Positions 8,702-18,030 of a DNA stretch of 64,000 nt are shown here, piece after piece. This DNA comes from Pseudoalteromonas gelatinilytica (lineage in GTDB: Bacteria > Pseudomonadota > Gammaproteobacteria > Enterobacterales > Alteromonadaceae): NCBI RefSeq assembly GCF_001641615.1, contig NZ_LRRU01000002.1:1-64000 (forward strand), written 5' to 3'. The position numbers and the translations under genes were made by a program. The stretch's first letter is position 1. The number at the start of each line of letters is the position of its first letter. Below the pieces are notes generated by a model. It made no database searches. It worked only from the letters and a program-made list of their open reading frames with translations, and was not told the DNA's origin.

Positions 8702-9697
8702 TTAAAGAATACCTTCCACTTGCTGTTTTAGCTGCTCAGGCCAAACACCAACTTGTACTTGCCCGATATGCTGTTTTTGTAACAGCAACATAGCAAGACG
8801 CGATTGACCAATACCACCACCAATTGTTTGCGGAAACTTCTTCGCAAGTAGCTGTTTGTGCCAATCAAACTCTAATCGAGCTTGGTCGCCTGTAATTGCT
8901 AATTGTGTAGCTAATGCATCTGGGCTTACACGAATACCCATAGAAGAGATTTCAAAGGCATCCTCAAGCACCGGGTTCCAAACTAAAATATCACCGTTTA
9001 AACCTGCAAATTTGCTACAGGTTTGTGTTGACCAATCGTCATAATCAGGCGCTCGTACGTCATGAATTTTACCATCGGCAAGCACGCCGCCAATGCCAAT
9101 TAAAAATACCGCGCCGTATTCTTGTGCTACCGCTTTTTCGCGTTGTTTCGCAGTAAAGTCTGGATACATCTGACGTAACTGTTCACTGTGTACAAAGGTG
9201 ATTTTTTCTGGCAAAAACGGCGTTAAATCAAACTCACTCGCTACAAAGCGTTCGGTTGCTTTAATCGCCTCATATAGTGATGTTACGGTATCTTTAAGCT
9301 TGTCTAAGGTGCGTTCAGTGCTCTCGCAAATTACTTTTTCCCAATCCCATTGGTCAACATACACCGAGTGAATTGGGCTTAAAGATTCTTCATCAGGGCG
9401 AAGCGCTTTCATATGCGTATAGAGCCCCTCACCTACCGAAAAATCGTAATCCGCTAAGGTTTTGCGTTTCCACTTAGCTAACGAGTGAACCACTTCAAAT
9501 TGACTACCCGGAATTGTTTTCACTGCTACCGATACAGCATTTTCAGTCCCGCTTAAGTTATCTTGAATGCCATCGCCTACCTTTGCCAAGATCGGCGCTT
9601 GTACTTCGACTAACCCTAATTGCTGCTCTAATTGGCTTGAAAAAAACTGTTTTACTTTACTAATTTGCTGCTGTTGCTGCAGGTAGTGTGAACTCAT
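8702..9697 (-). CDS. asnA: aspartate-ammonia ligase
   Basis: AsnA makes asparagine from aspartate, ammonia and ATP, and is related to class II aminoacyl-tRNA synthetases. The 331-residue product is collinear with E. coli AsnA (330 aa), including [47 protein letters not shown] and GGGIGQSRL. The start is ATG 9697 with GAGG upstream; an in-frame ATG at 9712 overlaps that ribosome site and is less likely. It is divergent from asnC, its usual activator, so the 197-bp spacer should carry the AsnC-controlled promoter. Confidence 0.96.
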   Translation of the reverse strand: MSSHYLQQQQQISKVKQFFSSQLEQQLGLVEVQAPILAKVGDGIQDNLSGTENAVSVAVKTIPGSQFEVVHSLAKWKRKTLADYDFSVGEGLYTHMKALRPDEESLSPIHSVYVDQWDWEKVICESTERTLDKLKDTVTSLYEAIKATERFVASEFDLTPFLPEKITFVHSEQLRQMYPDFTAKQREKAVAQEYGAVFLIGIGGVLADGKIHDVRAPDYDDWSTQTCSKFAGLNGDILVWNPVLEDAFEISSMGIRVSPDALATQLAITGDQARLEFDWHKQLLAKKFPQTIGGGIGQSRLAMLLLQKQHIGQVQVGVWPEQLKQQVEGIL

Positions 9698-9829
9698 AAT
9701 AATTGGCCTCATTCCCAGTTATTGTTACTTGCTAAATTAGAGAAACCCGCTGCTTGGTCTCTCTCGATAAAACAATCCTCAACCAAATAAAGGTAATTTT
9801 CAATAACCATCAATAAAAAGAACTTAACA

Positions 9830-9859
9830 TTGAAATTTCCATAAAAATAATGCTATAAA
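9830..9859 (+). promoter_or_regulatory. putative asnC promoter
   Basis: TTGAAA (9830-9835) and TATAAA (9854-9859, preceded by TGC) are spaced by 18 bp, 36 bases before asnC. It lies in the AT-rich asnA-asnC spacer where AsnC binding is expected from the E. coli model; no operator is defined here. Confidence 0.5.
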
Positions 9860-9894
9860 AATTATCGATTCATCAATTAACAAGAAAAAATAGC

Positions 9895-10353
9895 ATGGAA
9901 AATTATCAAATCGATAATCTCGATAAAAACATCCTTAACGCTTTAATGGAAAATGCACGTACTGCGTATGCAGAACTGGCTAAACGCTTTGCAGTGAGTG
10001 CGGGTACCATTCATGTCAGAGTCGAAAAAATGAAACAGGCGGGAATTATTACAGGTACCCAAGTCAGTATTAATGCAAAGCAGCTTGGTTATGATGTCTG
10101 TTGTTTTATCGGTATTAATCTCAATAATGCCCGTGATTACCCGCAGACCTTGCTACACCTAAAAGAGCTAGAAGAAGTCGTGGAAGCCTATTACACCACG
10201 GGTAATTACAGCATATTTATCAAAGTGATGGCTCGTTCAATAGATCATCTACAAGACGTTTTAATTAACAAGATTCAAGCTATCGAGGCTATTCAATCAA
10301 CAGAAACGCTGATCTCACTACAAAACCCAATTAGCCGTGCCGTTGTTCCGTAG
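9895..10353 (+). CDS. asnC: asparagine-responsive regulator AsnC
   Basis: AsnC is a Lrp-family regulator that activates asnA when asparagine is low and represses its own gene. The 152-residue length equals E. coli AsnC. The N-terminal winged helix (ILNALMENARTAYAELAKRF, then VSAGTIHVRVEKMKQAGIITG) is followed by the RAM effector domain with CFIGINL and EAYYTTGNYSIFIKVM. Divergent orientation with asnA supports the assignment over a general Lrp. Confidence 0.95.
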   Translation: MENYQIDNLDKNILNALMENARTAYAELAKRFAVSAGTIHVRVEKMKQAGIITGTQVSINAKQLGYDVCCFIGINLNNARDYPQTLLHLKELEEVVEAYYTTGNYSIFIKVMARSIDHLQDVLINKIQAIEAIQSTETLISLQNPISRAVVP

Positions 10354-10397
10354 GGTATAATCTGCACCAATTAGAATCCGTCAACGAGCACACTACT

Positions 10398-11114
10398 ATG
10401 GATACAACTCGCTTTGAGCGTGTTAAGCGCGTGTTAGATCGCCGCCAAACGGACCTAACGGTTTGTTTAGAAGATGTACATAAACATCATAATTTATCAG
10501 CCATTGCCCGCACAGCTGACGCAACAGGCTGCCATCACGTTCATGCTGTATGGCCTGAAAACCAAAAATGGTTAACCAACAATACCTCTGGCGGCAGTAA
10601 AAACTGGCTCGAAACTCACTTACATCGCAATATTGATGATGCCGTTGCCATGATGCGTGCGCAAAACCCTGAGGTACAAGTTTTAGCAACTCACCTCAGT
10701 GATGACGCTGTCGACTTTCGCGAAATCGACTACACCAAACCAACGGCTGTTATTGTCGGTCAAGAAAAAGACGGGATTTCGCCGCGCGCCCTTGCCCATG
10801 CAGATAAAAACATCATCATCCCGATGCAAGGAATGGTGCAATCTCTTAATGTATCCGTCGCCGCAGCGCTTATTCTATTTGAAGCGCAGCGCCAACGTGA
10901 AGCTGCAGGCTTATATAACCGCGATATGCTTGATGCGAAAATTAAGCACCGCATCTTGTTTGAAGGCTGCCACCCTATCATTGCCGAACAATGTCGTGAA
11001 AAAGAGCTACCGTACCCTGAGCTTGATGAAAGTGGTGAAATTGTTGCTGATGAAACGTTCTGGAACATTTTAAAACACACGCAACCGCTTGAAGCCACTA
11101 ACGAGTGCAAGTAA
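10398..11114 (+). CDS. trmH: tRNA (guanosine(18)-2'-O)-methyltransferase TrmH
   Basis: TrmH (SpoU) methylates the ribose of G18 in the tRNA D-loop. The 238-residue product shows the three SPOUT knot motifs: NLSAIARTADATG near residue 33, VGQEKDGIS near residue 119 and IPMQGMVQSLNVSVAAAL near residue 138. The C-terminal tail is slightly longer than in E. coli (229 aa). A TATAAT at 10356-10361, overlapping the asnC stop region, is a likely -10 box. recG follows after 40 bp, as in many gammaproteobacteria. Confidence 0.93.
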   Translation: MDTTRFERVKRVLDRRQTDLTVCLEDVHKHHNLSAIARTADATGCHHVHAVWPENQKWLTNNTSGGSKNWLETHLHRNIDDAVAMMRAQNPEVQVLATHLSDDAVDFREIDYTKPTAVIVGQEKDGISPRALAHADKNIIIPMQGMVQSLNVSVAAALILFEAQRQREAAGLYNRDMLDAKIKHRILFEGCHPIIAEQCREKELPYPELDESGEIVADETFWNILKHTQPLEATNECK

Positions 11115-11154
11115 ACTGAAAAAACAGTCTACTAATTAACAATTTGAGTCACCT

Positions 11155-13236
11155 TTGAGTCATCCTAGCTTAGCGTTATACCCAATCACAGAATTAAAAG
11201 GCGTCGGCCCTAAAATGGCCGAGCGCCTTGCTAAGCTAAATATTCATACGGTGCAAGACATGCTGTTTCATTTGCCTCACCGCTATGAAGACCGCACCCG
11301 TATTCACCCAATCTGCGAACTCCAACCACACAGCCATGTTAGTGTTGAAGCCACCATTGAAACCAGCCAAATTACTTTTGGAAAAAGGCGCATGCTGGTT
11401 TGCCAAGTAAATGATGGCACGGGCCGTTTAACGCTCAGGTTTTTTAACTTTAGCGCGGCTCAAAAAAATGCCTTAAGTACAGGTAAAATCATTCGTTGCT
11501 TTGGTGAGATCCGCCGTGGTCGTGTTGGCTTTGAAATGACGCATCCGGAATACAGTTTATCGGATACCCCGTCTGAGCAACCAACTAATACCACGCTGAC
11601 GCCTGTGTATCCTGTTACTGAAGGGCTAAAACAGTTATCTATTCGTGCACTGAGTGATCAAGCACTTGCACTGTTAACTAAATACCCTGTAGAAGAATTA
11701 CTGCCAGAGCAGTTTCAGCCAACCGGAATGCGTTTAGCCGACGCACTCATGACCTTACATCGCCCACACAACGATGTTGATTTAACCGCGCTTGAGCAAG
11801 GTATGCATCCTGCCCAGCAACGGTTAGTGTTTGAAGAGTTGCTCGCACAGAACTTAAGCCTTTTAAAGCTACGTCAAAAAGGGCAAACCGTAAAAGCGGT
11901 TGCTTTAAAGCCTCATAACCAACTTGAGCAACAGTTTTTAGCTAATTTAGCCTTTAGCCCAACCAACGCGCAAAGTCGTGTGGTGGCTGAAATCAAAGGC
12001 GACTTACAACACCCGTTTCCGATGATGCGCTTAGTACAAGGCGATGTTGGCTCGGGTAAAACCTTAGTTGCAGCACTCAGTGCGCTCACCGCAATAAGCG
12101 AAGGCTACCAAGTGGCGCTAATGGCACCGACTGAAATTTTATCAGAGCAGCATGGCATCAACTTTAGCCAGTGGTTTAATCAACTAGGTATTGAAGTTGC
12201 TTGGTTAGGTGGCAAAAGTAAAGGCAAAGAGCGTACTGCAACCCTAGAGAAAATTGCCTCTGGGGAAGCACAAATGATTGTTGGCACCCATGCATTATTC
12301 CAAGAGCAGGTTGAGTTTAACAATCTCGTTCTAATTATTATTGATGAACAACATCGCTTTGGTGTTCATCAGCGCTTATCACTGCGTGAAAAAGGCCGCT
12401 TTGGTGACTGTTACCCGCATCAATTAGTGATGACAGCAACACCTATCCCGCGAACCTTGGCAATGACAGCCTATGCAGATTTAGAAACCTCAGTGATTGA
12501 CGAGTTACCACCCGGTAGAACGCCTATCACAACGGTGGCTATTCCTGATGCACGTCGAGACGAAATCATTCAACGTGTTAGAACAGCGTGCACTGAGCAA
12601 GGCCGTCAAGTGTATTGGGTTTGCACCTTGATTGATGAATCAGAAGTACTGCAATGCCAAGCCGCCGAGGATAGCGCTGAGCAATTAAAAGCAGCACTGC
12701 CAGAGCTAAACGTTGGCTTAGTGCATGGCCGGATGAAGGCCGCAGAAAAACAAGCCATTATGAGTGAGTTTAAAGCGGGTAATATTCATGTACTCGTTGC
12801 CACAACCGTGATTGAAGTGGGTGTTGATGTGCCCAATGCCAGCCTTATTATCATTGAAAACCCTGAACGATTAGGGCTTGCTCAACTACACCAGCTGCGC
12901 GGCCGTGTTGGTCGTGGGGCAACGGCATCACACTGTGTTTTACTCTATCACGCGCCACTGTCAGCCACAGCGCAAAAACGTTTGGCTGTGCTGCGTGAAA
13001 GTAATGATGGTTTTGTGATTGCTGAGCGAGATCTTGAAATTCGTGGCCCTGGTGAAGTACTTGGCACCAAACAAACAGGCTTGGCTGAATTTAAAATCGC
13101 CGACCTAAACCGCGACAAACAAACACTGAATCACGTCAGACCCATCGCTTTCAAAATATTGAACGACTACCCAGCGCTTACCGATAAACTGATTCAGCGC
13201 TGGCTTGCTGGCAAATCAGACTACGCACAAGCATAA
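11155..13236 (+). CDS. recG: ATP-dependent DNA helicase RecG
   Basis: RecG reverses stalled replication forks and branch-migrates Holliday and D-loop structures. The 693-residue length equals E. coli RecG. It has the N-terminal wedge/OB domain (TLRFFNFSAAQKNAL), Walker A GDVGSGKT near residue 300, the DEQH box IIDEQHRFGVHQR near residue 400, motif III TATPIPRTL and motif VI LRGRVGRG. The start is TTG 11155; no ATG fits and the Shine-Dalgarno is poor, which may reflect coupling to trmH. No terminator follows directly, and the next gene converges. Confidence 0.95.
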   Translation: MSHPSLALYPITELKGVGPKMAERLAKLNIHTVQDMLFHLPHRYEDRTRIHPICELQPHSHVSVEATIETSQITFGKRRMLVCQVNDGTGRLTLRFFNFSAAQKNALSTGKIIRCFGEIRRGRVGFEMTHPEYSLSDTPSEQPTNTTLTPVYPVTEGLKQLSIRALSDQALALLTKYPVEELLPEQFQPTGMRLADALMTLHRPHNDVDLTALEQGMHPAQQRLVFEELLAQNLSLLKLRQKGQTVKAVALKPHNQLEQQFLANLAFSPTNAQSRVVAEIKGDLQHPFPMMRLVQGDVGSGKTLVAALSALTAISEGYQVALMAPTEILSEQHGINFSQWFNQLGIEVAWLGGKSKGKERTATLEKIASGEAQMIVGTHALFQEQVEFNNLVLIIIDEQHRFGVHQRLSLREKGRFGDCYPHQLVMTATPIPRTLAMTAYADLETSVIDELPPGRTPITTVAIPDARRDEIIQRVRTACTEQGRQVYWVCTLIDESEVLQCQAAEDSAEQLKAALPELNVGLVHGRMKAAEKQAIMSEFKAGNIHVLVATTVIEVGVDVPNASLIIIENPERLGLAQLHQLRGRVGRGATASHCVLLYHAPLSATAQKRLAVLRESNDGFVIAERDLEIRGPGEVLGTKQTGLAEFKIADLNRDKQTLNHVRPIAFKILNDYPALTDKLIQRWLAGKSDYAQA

Positions 13237-13281
13237 CCACTACTCAACGCGCGATCTGCTGTATAAATTTATTTTTAGAGA

Positions 13282-13311
13282 AATAAAAAAGCCCAGCTAA
13301 TTAGCTGGGCT
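13282..13311 (-). terminator. terminator of the porin gene
   Basis: AGCCCAGCTAA and TTAGCTGGGCT are perfect complements at 13290-13311. On the minus strand the stem is followed by TTTTTTATTTC, so it terminates the porin gene to the right; the plus-strand side lacks a T run. Confidence 0.85.
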
Positions 13312-13341
13312 GACAAGTTAGGGAGTTATCCAAGGGTTGGA

Positions 13342-14274
13342 TTAGAACTTGTATTCAATACCAACACCTAGGTAATCTTGGTCAACTTGATTGTCTGTAT
13401 CAAACGTTGAGTAGAAACCAAATACTTTAGTGTTTTTGCTAAGCTTGTGGTCAACACCTGCAGAAATAGCCGTTTTCTTATCGCCTTCATCAAAGTCGAT
13501 TACTTGATACTGTACTTTGAAAGTATTGCTATTCATTTGGTAAGCAGCATTTACTAAGTAACCATCTGCCTCTGCGCTACCATCTACTTTCTCTTGTGTT
13601 TGGTACATAGCGCCTAGTTTAAAGTCACCTAGTTTACCTTGTACGGTTGCACGAACAATGTCGTAGCCTTTAACTTCGCTATCAGCTGCTACTGATGCGT
13701 AGATGTTGCTTTTCTTAAGACCAGCATCACCGTAAGTTACAGCTACAGAGTAACCGTTGTCTGCATCAACTGAGTCTTCAGCTACGTAAGTCGCTAGTAC
13801 TTTGAAGCCGCTAAAATCGTTAGAAGCATAAGAAATTGTGTTACCTAAACGGTTTTCACCTTTGAAACCATTTTTGATATCCGCTTCAAGGTCATTGAAT
13901 AAATCAACTTTACCTTGAGATTGCTTCATAGCTGTATCGTTACGACCGATAACAACTTGACCAAAGCTGCCTTTAACACCTACGTATTGGTTACGTGCAG
14001 TGATGTTGTCTTCGTTGTCGCCTTTTGAATCAGCGTCAGATACGTCAACACCAAACTCAAATTTATAAACCGCTTCTAAGCCTTCAGAAATTTTTTCTGA
14101 ACCTTTTAAGCCAAAACGTGAGTTATTGCTTTTAATTTCAGTGAAAGACCCTTCGCCATCATCTGATGATTGAACAGTCACGTTTGCTTTACCATATACA
14201 TCTACATCAGCTAATGCAGAAAAAGATAAACCACCAAATAAAGCTAGGAATAAGCTAGACTTTGCAAATTTCAT
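13342..14274 (-). CDS. outer-membrane porin (general porin family)
   Basis: The 310-residue product is a Gram-negative trimeric porin. It has a signal peptide (MKFAKSSLFLALFGGLSFSALA), an N-terminal VDVYGKANVTVQS strand, the SRFGLKGSEKI segment and GVKGSFGQVVIGRND, all typical of OmpC/PhoE-like porins, and ends in GVGIEYKF with the terminal Phe used for barrel insertion. GAGGAAACG precedes ATG 14274. An 18-bp Pho box lies 70 bases upstream, suggesting induction by phosphate starvation as for PhoE. It has its own terminator. Substrate preference cannot be read from sequence. Confidence 0.88.
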   Translation of the reverse strand: MKFAKSSLFLALFGGLSFSALADVDVYGKANVTVQSSDDGEGSFTEIKSNNSRFGLKGSEKISEGLEAVYKFEFGVDVSDADSKGDNEDNITARNQYVGVKGSFGQVVIGRNDTAMKQSQGKVDLFNDLEADIKNGFKGENRLGNTISYASNDFSGFKVLATYVAEDSVDADNGYSVAVTYGDAGLKKSNIYASVAADSEVKGYDIVRATVQGKLGDFKLGAMYQTQEKVDGSAEADGYLVNAAYQMNSNTFKVQYQVIDFDEGDKKTAISAGVDHKLSKNTKVFGFYSTFDTDNQVDQDYLGVGIEYKF

Positions 14275-14343
14275 GTCGTTTCCTCAATAATCGCAACAAA
14301 AAACACATGTTGTGTTTCAATGCGCGCAGTGTGACAGCGAAAA

Positions 14344-14361
14344 ATGACAAAAAGATGACAA
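14344..14361 (-). promoter_or_regulatory. Pho box (PhoB binding site) upstream of the porin gene
   Basis: On the minus strand the sequence is two TTGTCAT heptamers separated by CTTT, exactly the 7-4-7 layout of the PhoB consensus CTGTCAT-N4-CTGTCAT with one change per half. A third half site CTGTCAC follows six bases downstream (14331-14337). Orientation is toward the porin gene. Confidence 0.65.
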
Positions 14362-14470
14362 TTGAAATAAAAGCGTCAATTTACCTTCATAAATTGTAAT
14401 TAATTTTGAAATAAAAACGTAACTAACTGTTCCCGCATTAAATTTTTATGAAAGCTAGTTTAAATTTAAT

Positions 14471-15325
14471 TTAAGCTTTTATTTGCAGTTCGGTTAATAG
14501 CGTTACTAACTTCTCTAATAAAGGCGTTTGTTCGTTATCTCTGTGGTACGCTACAAACACGTCTCGCGAGGTATGTGCTACATCTTTAACATGATAGAGG
14601 TCACCCGCTTTGAGTTGCTCTTCTACTAATAACTGAGGAATGAACGCACTGCCGCCACACTTCAAAATTAAATCAAGCGCAATACGACCCGTACTGGTTC
14701 TGAAATAAGGCGGTGCGTGGCCGTTGAATTCACGCGCATGCCAAAGTGAAAATGATGTGCCCCAATCAACATAGACATATTGATTATCAAAAAAGTTATC
14801 ACTGTTAGCTGTTTCGAATGCACTCACCGGAATAATAGGTAACTCACAAATTCGCTCAACAACTAATTCGTCTACTTTAGGTGGATCGAATAGCACCGCT
14901 AAGTCTAATGTACGCTCTAATAATAAGCGGGTGCTTTCTTGTTGGGCTTTTACTTCTGCGACCAAAGAGACACCCGGCATAGCAGAAACAATATTTGTGA
15001 TCCCAAACTGTAAAAAAGCATCCCAAATATTAGGTGTACCTGCTAAACTGATTTGCTTATGCATGTTATCAGCAAGAGCTACATCGACTTTTGCCCGCTG
15101 CATACCGGTTATGATCATTTGTGCGTGCGGCAGAAGTCGCTCACCCGGTGCCGTTAACTGAATGTTGTTACGCTGACGAATAAATAAGTTAACGCCTAAA
15201 CCTTGCTCTAATTGTCGGATCCGAAAACTCACCGCAGACTGTGTAATATATAAATTTTCAGCTGCTTTACCGAAATGGCGAGTACGGACCACTTCGACAA
15301 AAGTCTTCAATAAATCGATATCCAT
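14471..15325 (-). CDS. hdfR: LysR-family regulator, HdfR-like
   Basis: This 284-residue LysR-type regulator begins MDIDLLKTFVEVVRTRHFGKAAENLYITQSAVSFRIRQLE, very close to E. coli HdfR, a repressor of the flagellar master operon flhDC. The C-terminal effector domain is more diverged. It is divergent from a MaoP homologue, and hdfR-maoP is the E. coli arrangement too, which supports the name. No ligand is known. Whether flagellar control is conserved here is unproven, since this lineage generally lacks FlhDC. Confidence 0.8.
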   Translation of the reverse strand: MDIDLLKTFVEVVRTRHFGKAAENLYITQSAVSFRIRQLEQGLGVNLFIRQRNNIQLTAPGERLLPHAQMIITGMQRAKVDVALADNMHKQISLAGTPNIWDAFLQFGITNIVSAMPGVSLVAEVKAQQESTRLLLERTLDLAVLFDPPKVDELVVERICELPIIPVSAFETANSDNFFDNQYVYVDWGTSFSLWHAREFNGHAPPYFRTSTGRIALDLILKCGGSAFIPQLLVEEQLKAGDLYHVKDVAHTSRDVFVAYHRDNEQTPLLEKLVTLLTELQIKA

Positions 15326-15415
15326 TTTTTACCCTTACGATAAAAATAACTTGTTTAATAAAATCGGCAACTTGATCCATACTCCTGCAAGAAAATAGGG
15401 CATGAGGATAAAGCC

Positions 15416-15790
15416 ATGAGCAATGACATTTCATCACTTCGTCAGGCATTTGCAAGCCAACGTCAATTTTATGATGATCAAAACTTCCCACGCGGTTTTG
15501 GTCGTAGTGGTCACTTCACTTTGCTAGAAGCCGACATTCTCGAACAGCATGGTGTTGTATTAAAGGGTTTATACAACAAAACCCTAGAACCACAAAATGA
15601 ATTTCAAACTCAATTTGTGCAAGTTGTTACTGGTAACCTTGAAGCAACAAACGCAGTAGAGCGAGCTTGGATCAAATACCTAAAACAAACAACCTGTAAA
15701 ACCAAGTTTCACACGTTATTTGGACGCTCACGTATCGCGAGCCCAACACCACAAAGTGTTGAATATTATTCTGAGTCAGACAGCCTATAA
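15416..15790 (+). CDS. maoP: macrodomain Ori organization protein MaoP (DUF413)
   Basis: MaoP (YifE, DUF413) organises the Ori macrodomain in E. coli together with the nearby site maoS. The 124-residue protein keeps the family's core FYDDQNFPRGFGRSGHFT near residue 18, LEADILEQHG, the VERAWIKYL segment and KFHTLFGR. GAGGAT precedes ATG 15416. It is divergent from hdfR as in E. coli. An imperfect hairpin with T runs about 20-40 bases after the stop may terminate it. Confidence 0.85.
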   Translation: MSNDISSLRQAFASQRQFYDDQNFPRGFGRSGHFTLLEADILEQHGVVLKGLYNKTLEPQNEFQTQFVQVVTGNLEATNAVERAWIKYLKQTTCKTKFHTLFGRSRIASPTPQSVEYYSESDSL

Positions 15791-15868
15791 CGATTTGCTT
15801 TTTTACCCTTTTAGGGTTAAAACTGGTAATAACTTTTGTTTCGCCAATAAGTTATTACAAGGCACGTT

Positions 15869-17104
15869 GTGACTCGAAGAATATTAATAATTGAAGATAC
15901 GCCAACCATTGCGCGAGTGCAAAAACATATCGCGCAAAAAGTTGGCTATGAAGCTGATATCGCAGGTTCTTTAGCCGAAGCAAAAGAGCTAATTAGCAAG
16001 CACAGCTATTTTTGCGCCGTGGTTGACTTTATTCTTCCTGATGCACCAACCGGTGAAGCAGTGCCCTGCACGATTGCAGCTGACATTCCTACCATCGTAA
16101 TGACCGGTAACCTTGACGAAACAACGCGTAACATCGTTGAGAAACACCCCATCATTGACTACATCACCAAAGAAAATAAACAAGCCTATCAATATTTAGA
16201 AAAGCAACTCGCTCGCTTACCTCGTAACGAGCAAATATTGGTATTGGTCGTCGATGATTCAGCGGCAACACGCCATCATATATGTAACTTATTAACTCGG
16301 CACAAATACCAAACTCTCGAAGCCGTTGATGGTATTGATGCTTTAAAAGTTCTGGCAGAAAACCCCAAAATTTCGGTGATCATCACTGACAATGAAATGC
16401 CAAATATGAATGGTGATGAGCTGTGTGTCGAAATTCGTCGTTTATACTCAAACGATGAAAAAGCCGTGATTGGTATTTCGGCTTACGATACCTTGCACCT
16501 TTCAACGCGCTTTTTAAAATCAGGCGCAGACGATTACCTTCGAAAGCCATTTAACAATGAAGAGTTTTATTGCCGGCTAAGCCAAAACGTCGACATGCTT
16601 GAAAACATCAAGACCATTCGTTTACAAGCTAACACGGATTACCTCACAAAACTTCCCAACCGCCGCTATTTCTTTGGTGAAGCAAACAGCCACTTAAAAG
16701 CCGCTAAATTGGCAAATACCTCGGTTTCGCTAGCCATGATTGATATTGACTACTTTAAATCGATTAATGATAACTATGGTCATGATGCCGGTGATGAAGT
16801 GCTTAAAGGCTTATCGCAATGTATGGCAAAGTATTTTGAAGAAAACTTAGTAGGCCGCTTTGGTGGTGAAGAGTTTGCCGTGTATTTTGCTGATCAAGAC
16901 GCCAATGAATCGTTGCAGCGTTTAGAAAAATTCCGCTTATTTGTTGAAAAACACAGCCCTGAGTTCAGTAAAGACCGTATTAAGTTTACGTTGTCGATTG
17001 GTTTTCATAATGGGCCTGTTTACAGTTTAGATGAACTAATAAAACAGGCCGATTTAAAGCTTTATCAAGCAAAAGAGTCAGGTCGAAACAAATTAGTAAA
17101 CTAA
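15869..17104 (+). CDS. double-receiver response regulator with GGDEF (diguanylate cyclase)
   Basis: This 411-residue protein has two receiver domains and a diguanylate cyclase domain. Receiver 1 (about 3-115) has IIEDT, VVDFILPD, VMTGN and YITKEN. Receiver 2 (about 127-245) has VVDDS, IITDNEMP, GISAYD and DDYLRKPF. GGDEF (about 255-411) carries RFGGEEF, so it should make c-di-GMP. The RxxD inhibitory site that would precede this motif is missing (EENLV in its place). The start is GTG 15869 behind AAGG. No sensor kinase is adjacent. A 9-bp inverted repeat (15827-15857) overlaps the leader just before the ribosome site. Confidence 0.9.
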   Translation: MTRRILIIEDTPTIARVQKHIAQKVGYEADIAGSLAEAKELISKHSYFCAVVDFILPDAPTGEAVPCTIAADIPTIVMTGNLDETTRNIVEKHPIIDYITKENKQAYQYLEKQLARLPRNEQILVLVVDDSAATRHHICNLLTRHKYQTLEAVDGIDALKVLAENPKISVIITDNEMPNMNGDELCVEIRRLYSNDEKAVIGISAYDTLHLSTRFLKSGADDYLRKPFNNEEFYCRLSQNVDMLENIKTIRLQANTDYLTKLPNRRYFFGEANSHLKAAKLANTSVSLAMIDIDYFKSINDNYGHDAGDEVLKGLSQCMAKYFEENLVGRFGGEEFAVYFADQDANESLQRLEKFRLFVEKHSPEFSKDRIKFTLSIGFHNGPVYSLDELIKQADLKLYQAKESGRNKLVN

Positions 17105-17122
17105 GCCTATACAGGCTTAGTT
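17099..17122. terminator. palindrome holding both stop codons of convergent genes
   Basis: AACTAAGCCT and AGGCTTAGTT pair around ATAC. The stop TAA of the diguanylate cyclase (17102-17104) and the stop of rarD (17107-17109, minus) both lie inside. T runs are weak, so termination is possible rather than certain. Confidence 0.5.
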
Positions 17123-18030
17123 ACCGCCTCTATTTTCGCTTTACGTTGCTTACGACTTTGACGGTACGAATCCCAGCTGAATAATGCCAAAGCACTCCAA
17201 ATACACGCAAACGTAACAACACGCTCAGCATCAAATACCTCACCGTAAAACGCCACCGCAAGCATAAACATTAAGCTTGGGCCAATGTACTGAAAAAAGC
17301 CTAATGTACTGTACTGAAGGCGTTTTGCTGCACCGGTAAAACATAACAGCGGTAAGGTCGTCACCACACCAGCACTAATGAGTAACACGTTAATATGCCA
17401 ATCATTCGCGGTTAAATCAGAGCTTGCAGAAGGTGCCATCAACCACCAGTAAATAAGCGCAACGGGCAATAAAATAAGTGCTTCAAGCAATAACCCTGGC
17501 AATGATTCGATTGGTAACTTTTTACGTAGTAACCCATAAATAGCAAACGATCCTGCTAATGAGAAAGCAACCACAGGGAATGAACCAAAGCTCACTAGCT
17601 GTAGCAACACACCACAAAGCGCTAGACCAACCGCAACGCCTTGCCATTTACGCAGTCGCTCACCTAAAAACAACATACCAAGCAATACATTGAGTAATGG
17701 GTTGATGTAATAACCTAAACTGGCATCGAGCATGTGGTTATTGTTCACTGCCCAAATAAATAACCCCCAATTAAAGCCGAGTAAGCTTGCTGTGATCACC
17801 AGCATCAGTAACAATTTAGGTTGCCCAAGCACAACTCGAATACGTTGCCATTGATGACGAGCGGCAATAATAAGAAGTAAAAATAACACCGACCAAATAA
17901 CACGGTGCATTAAGATTTCAAACGCAGATATCTGCTGTAAAAGCTTAAAGTAGATGGGTGCAAGACCCCACATAAAAAAGGCTAAACACGCGAAAATGAC
18001 GCCTTTTCGCTGCTCAATGTTGGTAGGCAT
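17107..18030 (-). CDS. rarD: EamA-family transporter RarD
   Basis: RarD belongs to the drug/metabolite (EamA) exporters of the inner membrane. The protein has about ten hydrophobic helices and the family features FFMWGLAPIYFK, LMHRVIWS, LGYYINPLLNVLLG and FFQYIGPSLMF. I start it at ATG 18030 (MPTNIEQRKGV), which aligns with E. coli RarD; the frame extends to 18090 without support. No strong ribosome site is visible. Its 3' end faces the diguanylate cyclase gene two bases away. The substrate is unknown. Confidence 0.85.
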   Translation of the reverse strand: MPTNIEQRKGVIFACLAFFMWGLAPIYFKLLQQISAFEILMHRVIWSVLFLLLIIAARHQWQRIRVVLGQPKLLLMLVITASLLGFNWGLFIWAVNNNHMLDASLGYYINPLLNVLLGMLFLGERLRKWQGVAVGLALCGVLLQLVSFGSFPVVAFSLAGSFAIYGLLRKKLPIESLPGLLLEALILLPVALIYWWLMAPSASSDLTANDWHINVLLISAGVVTTLPLLCFTGAAKRLQYSTLGFFQYIGPSLMFMLAVAFYGEVFDAERVVTFACIWSALALFSWDSYRQSRKQRKAKIEAVTKPV

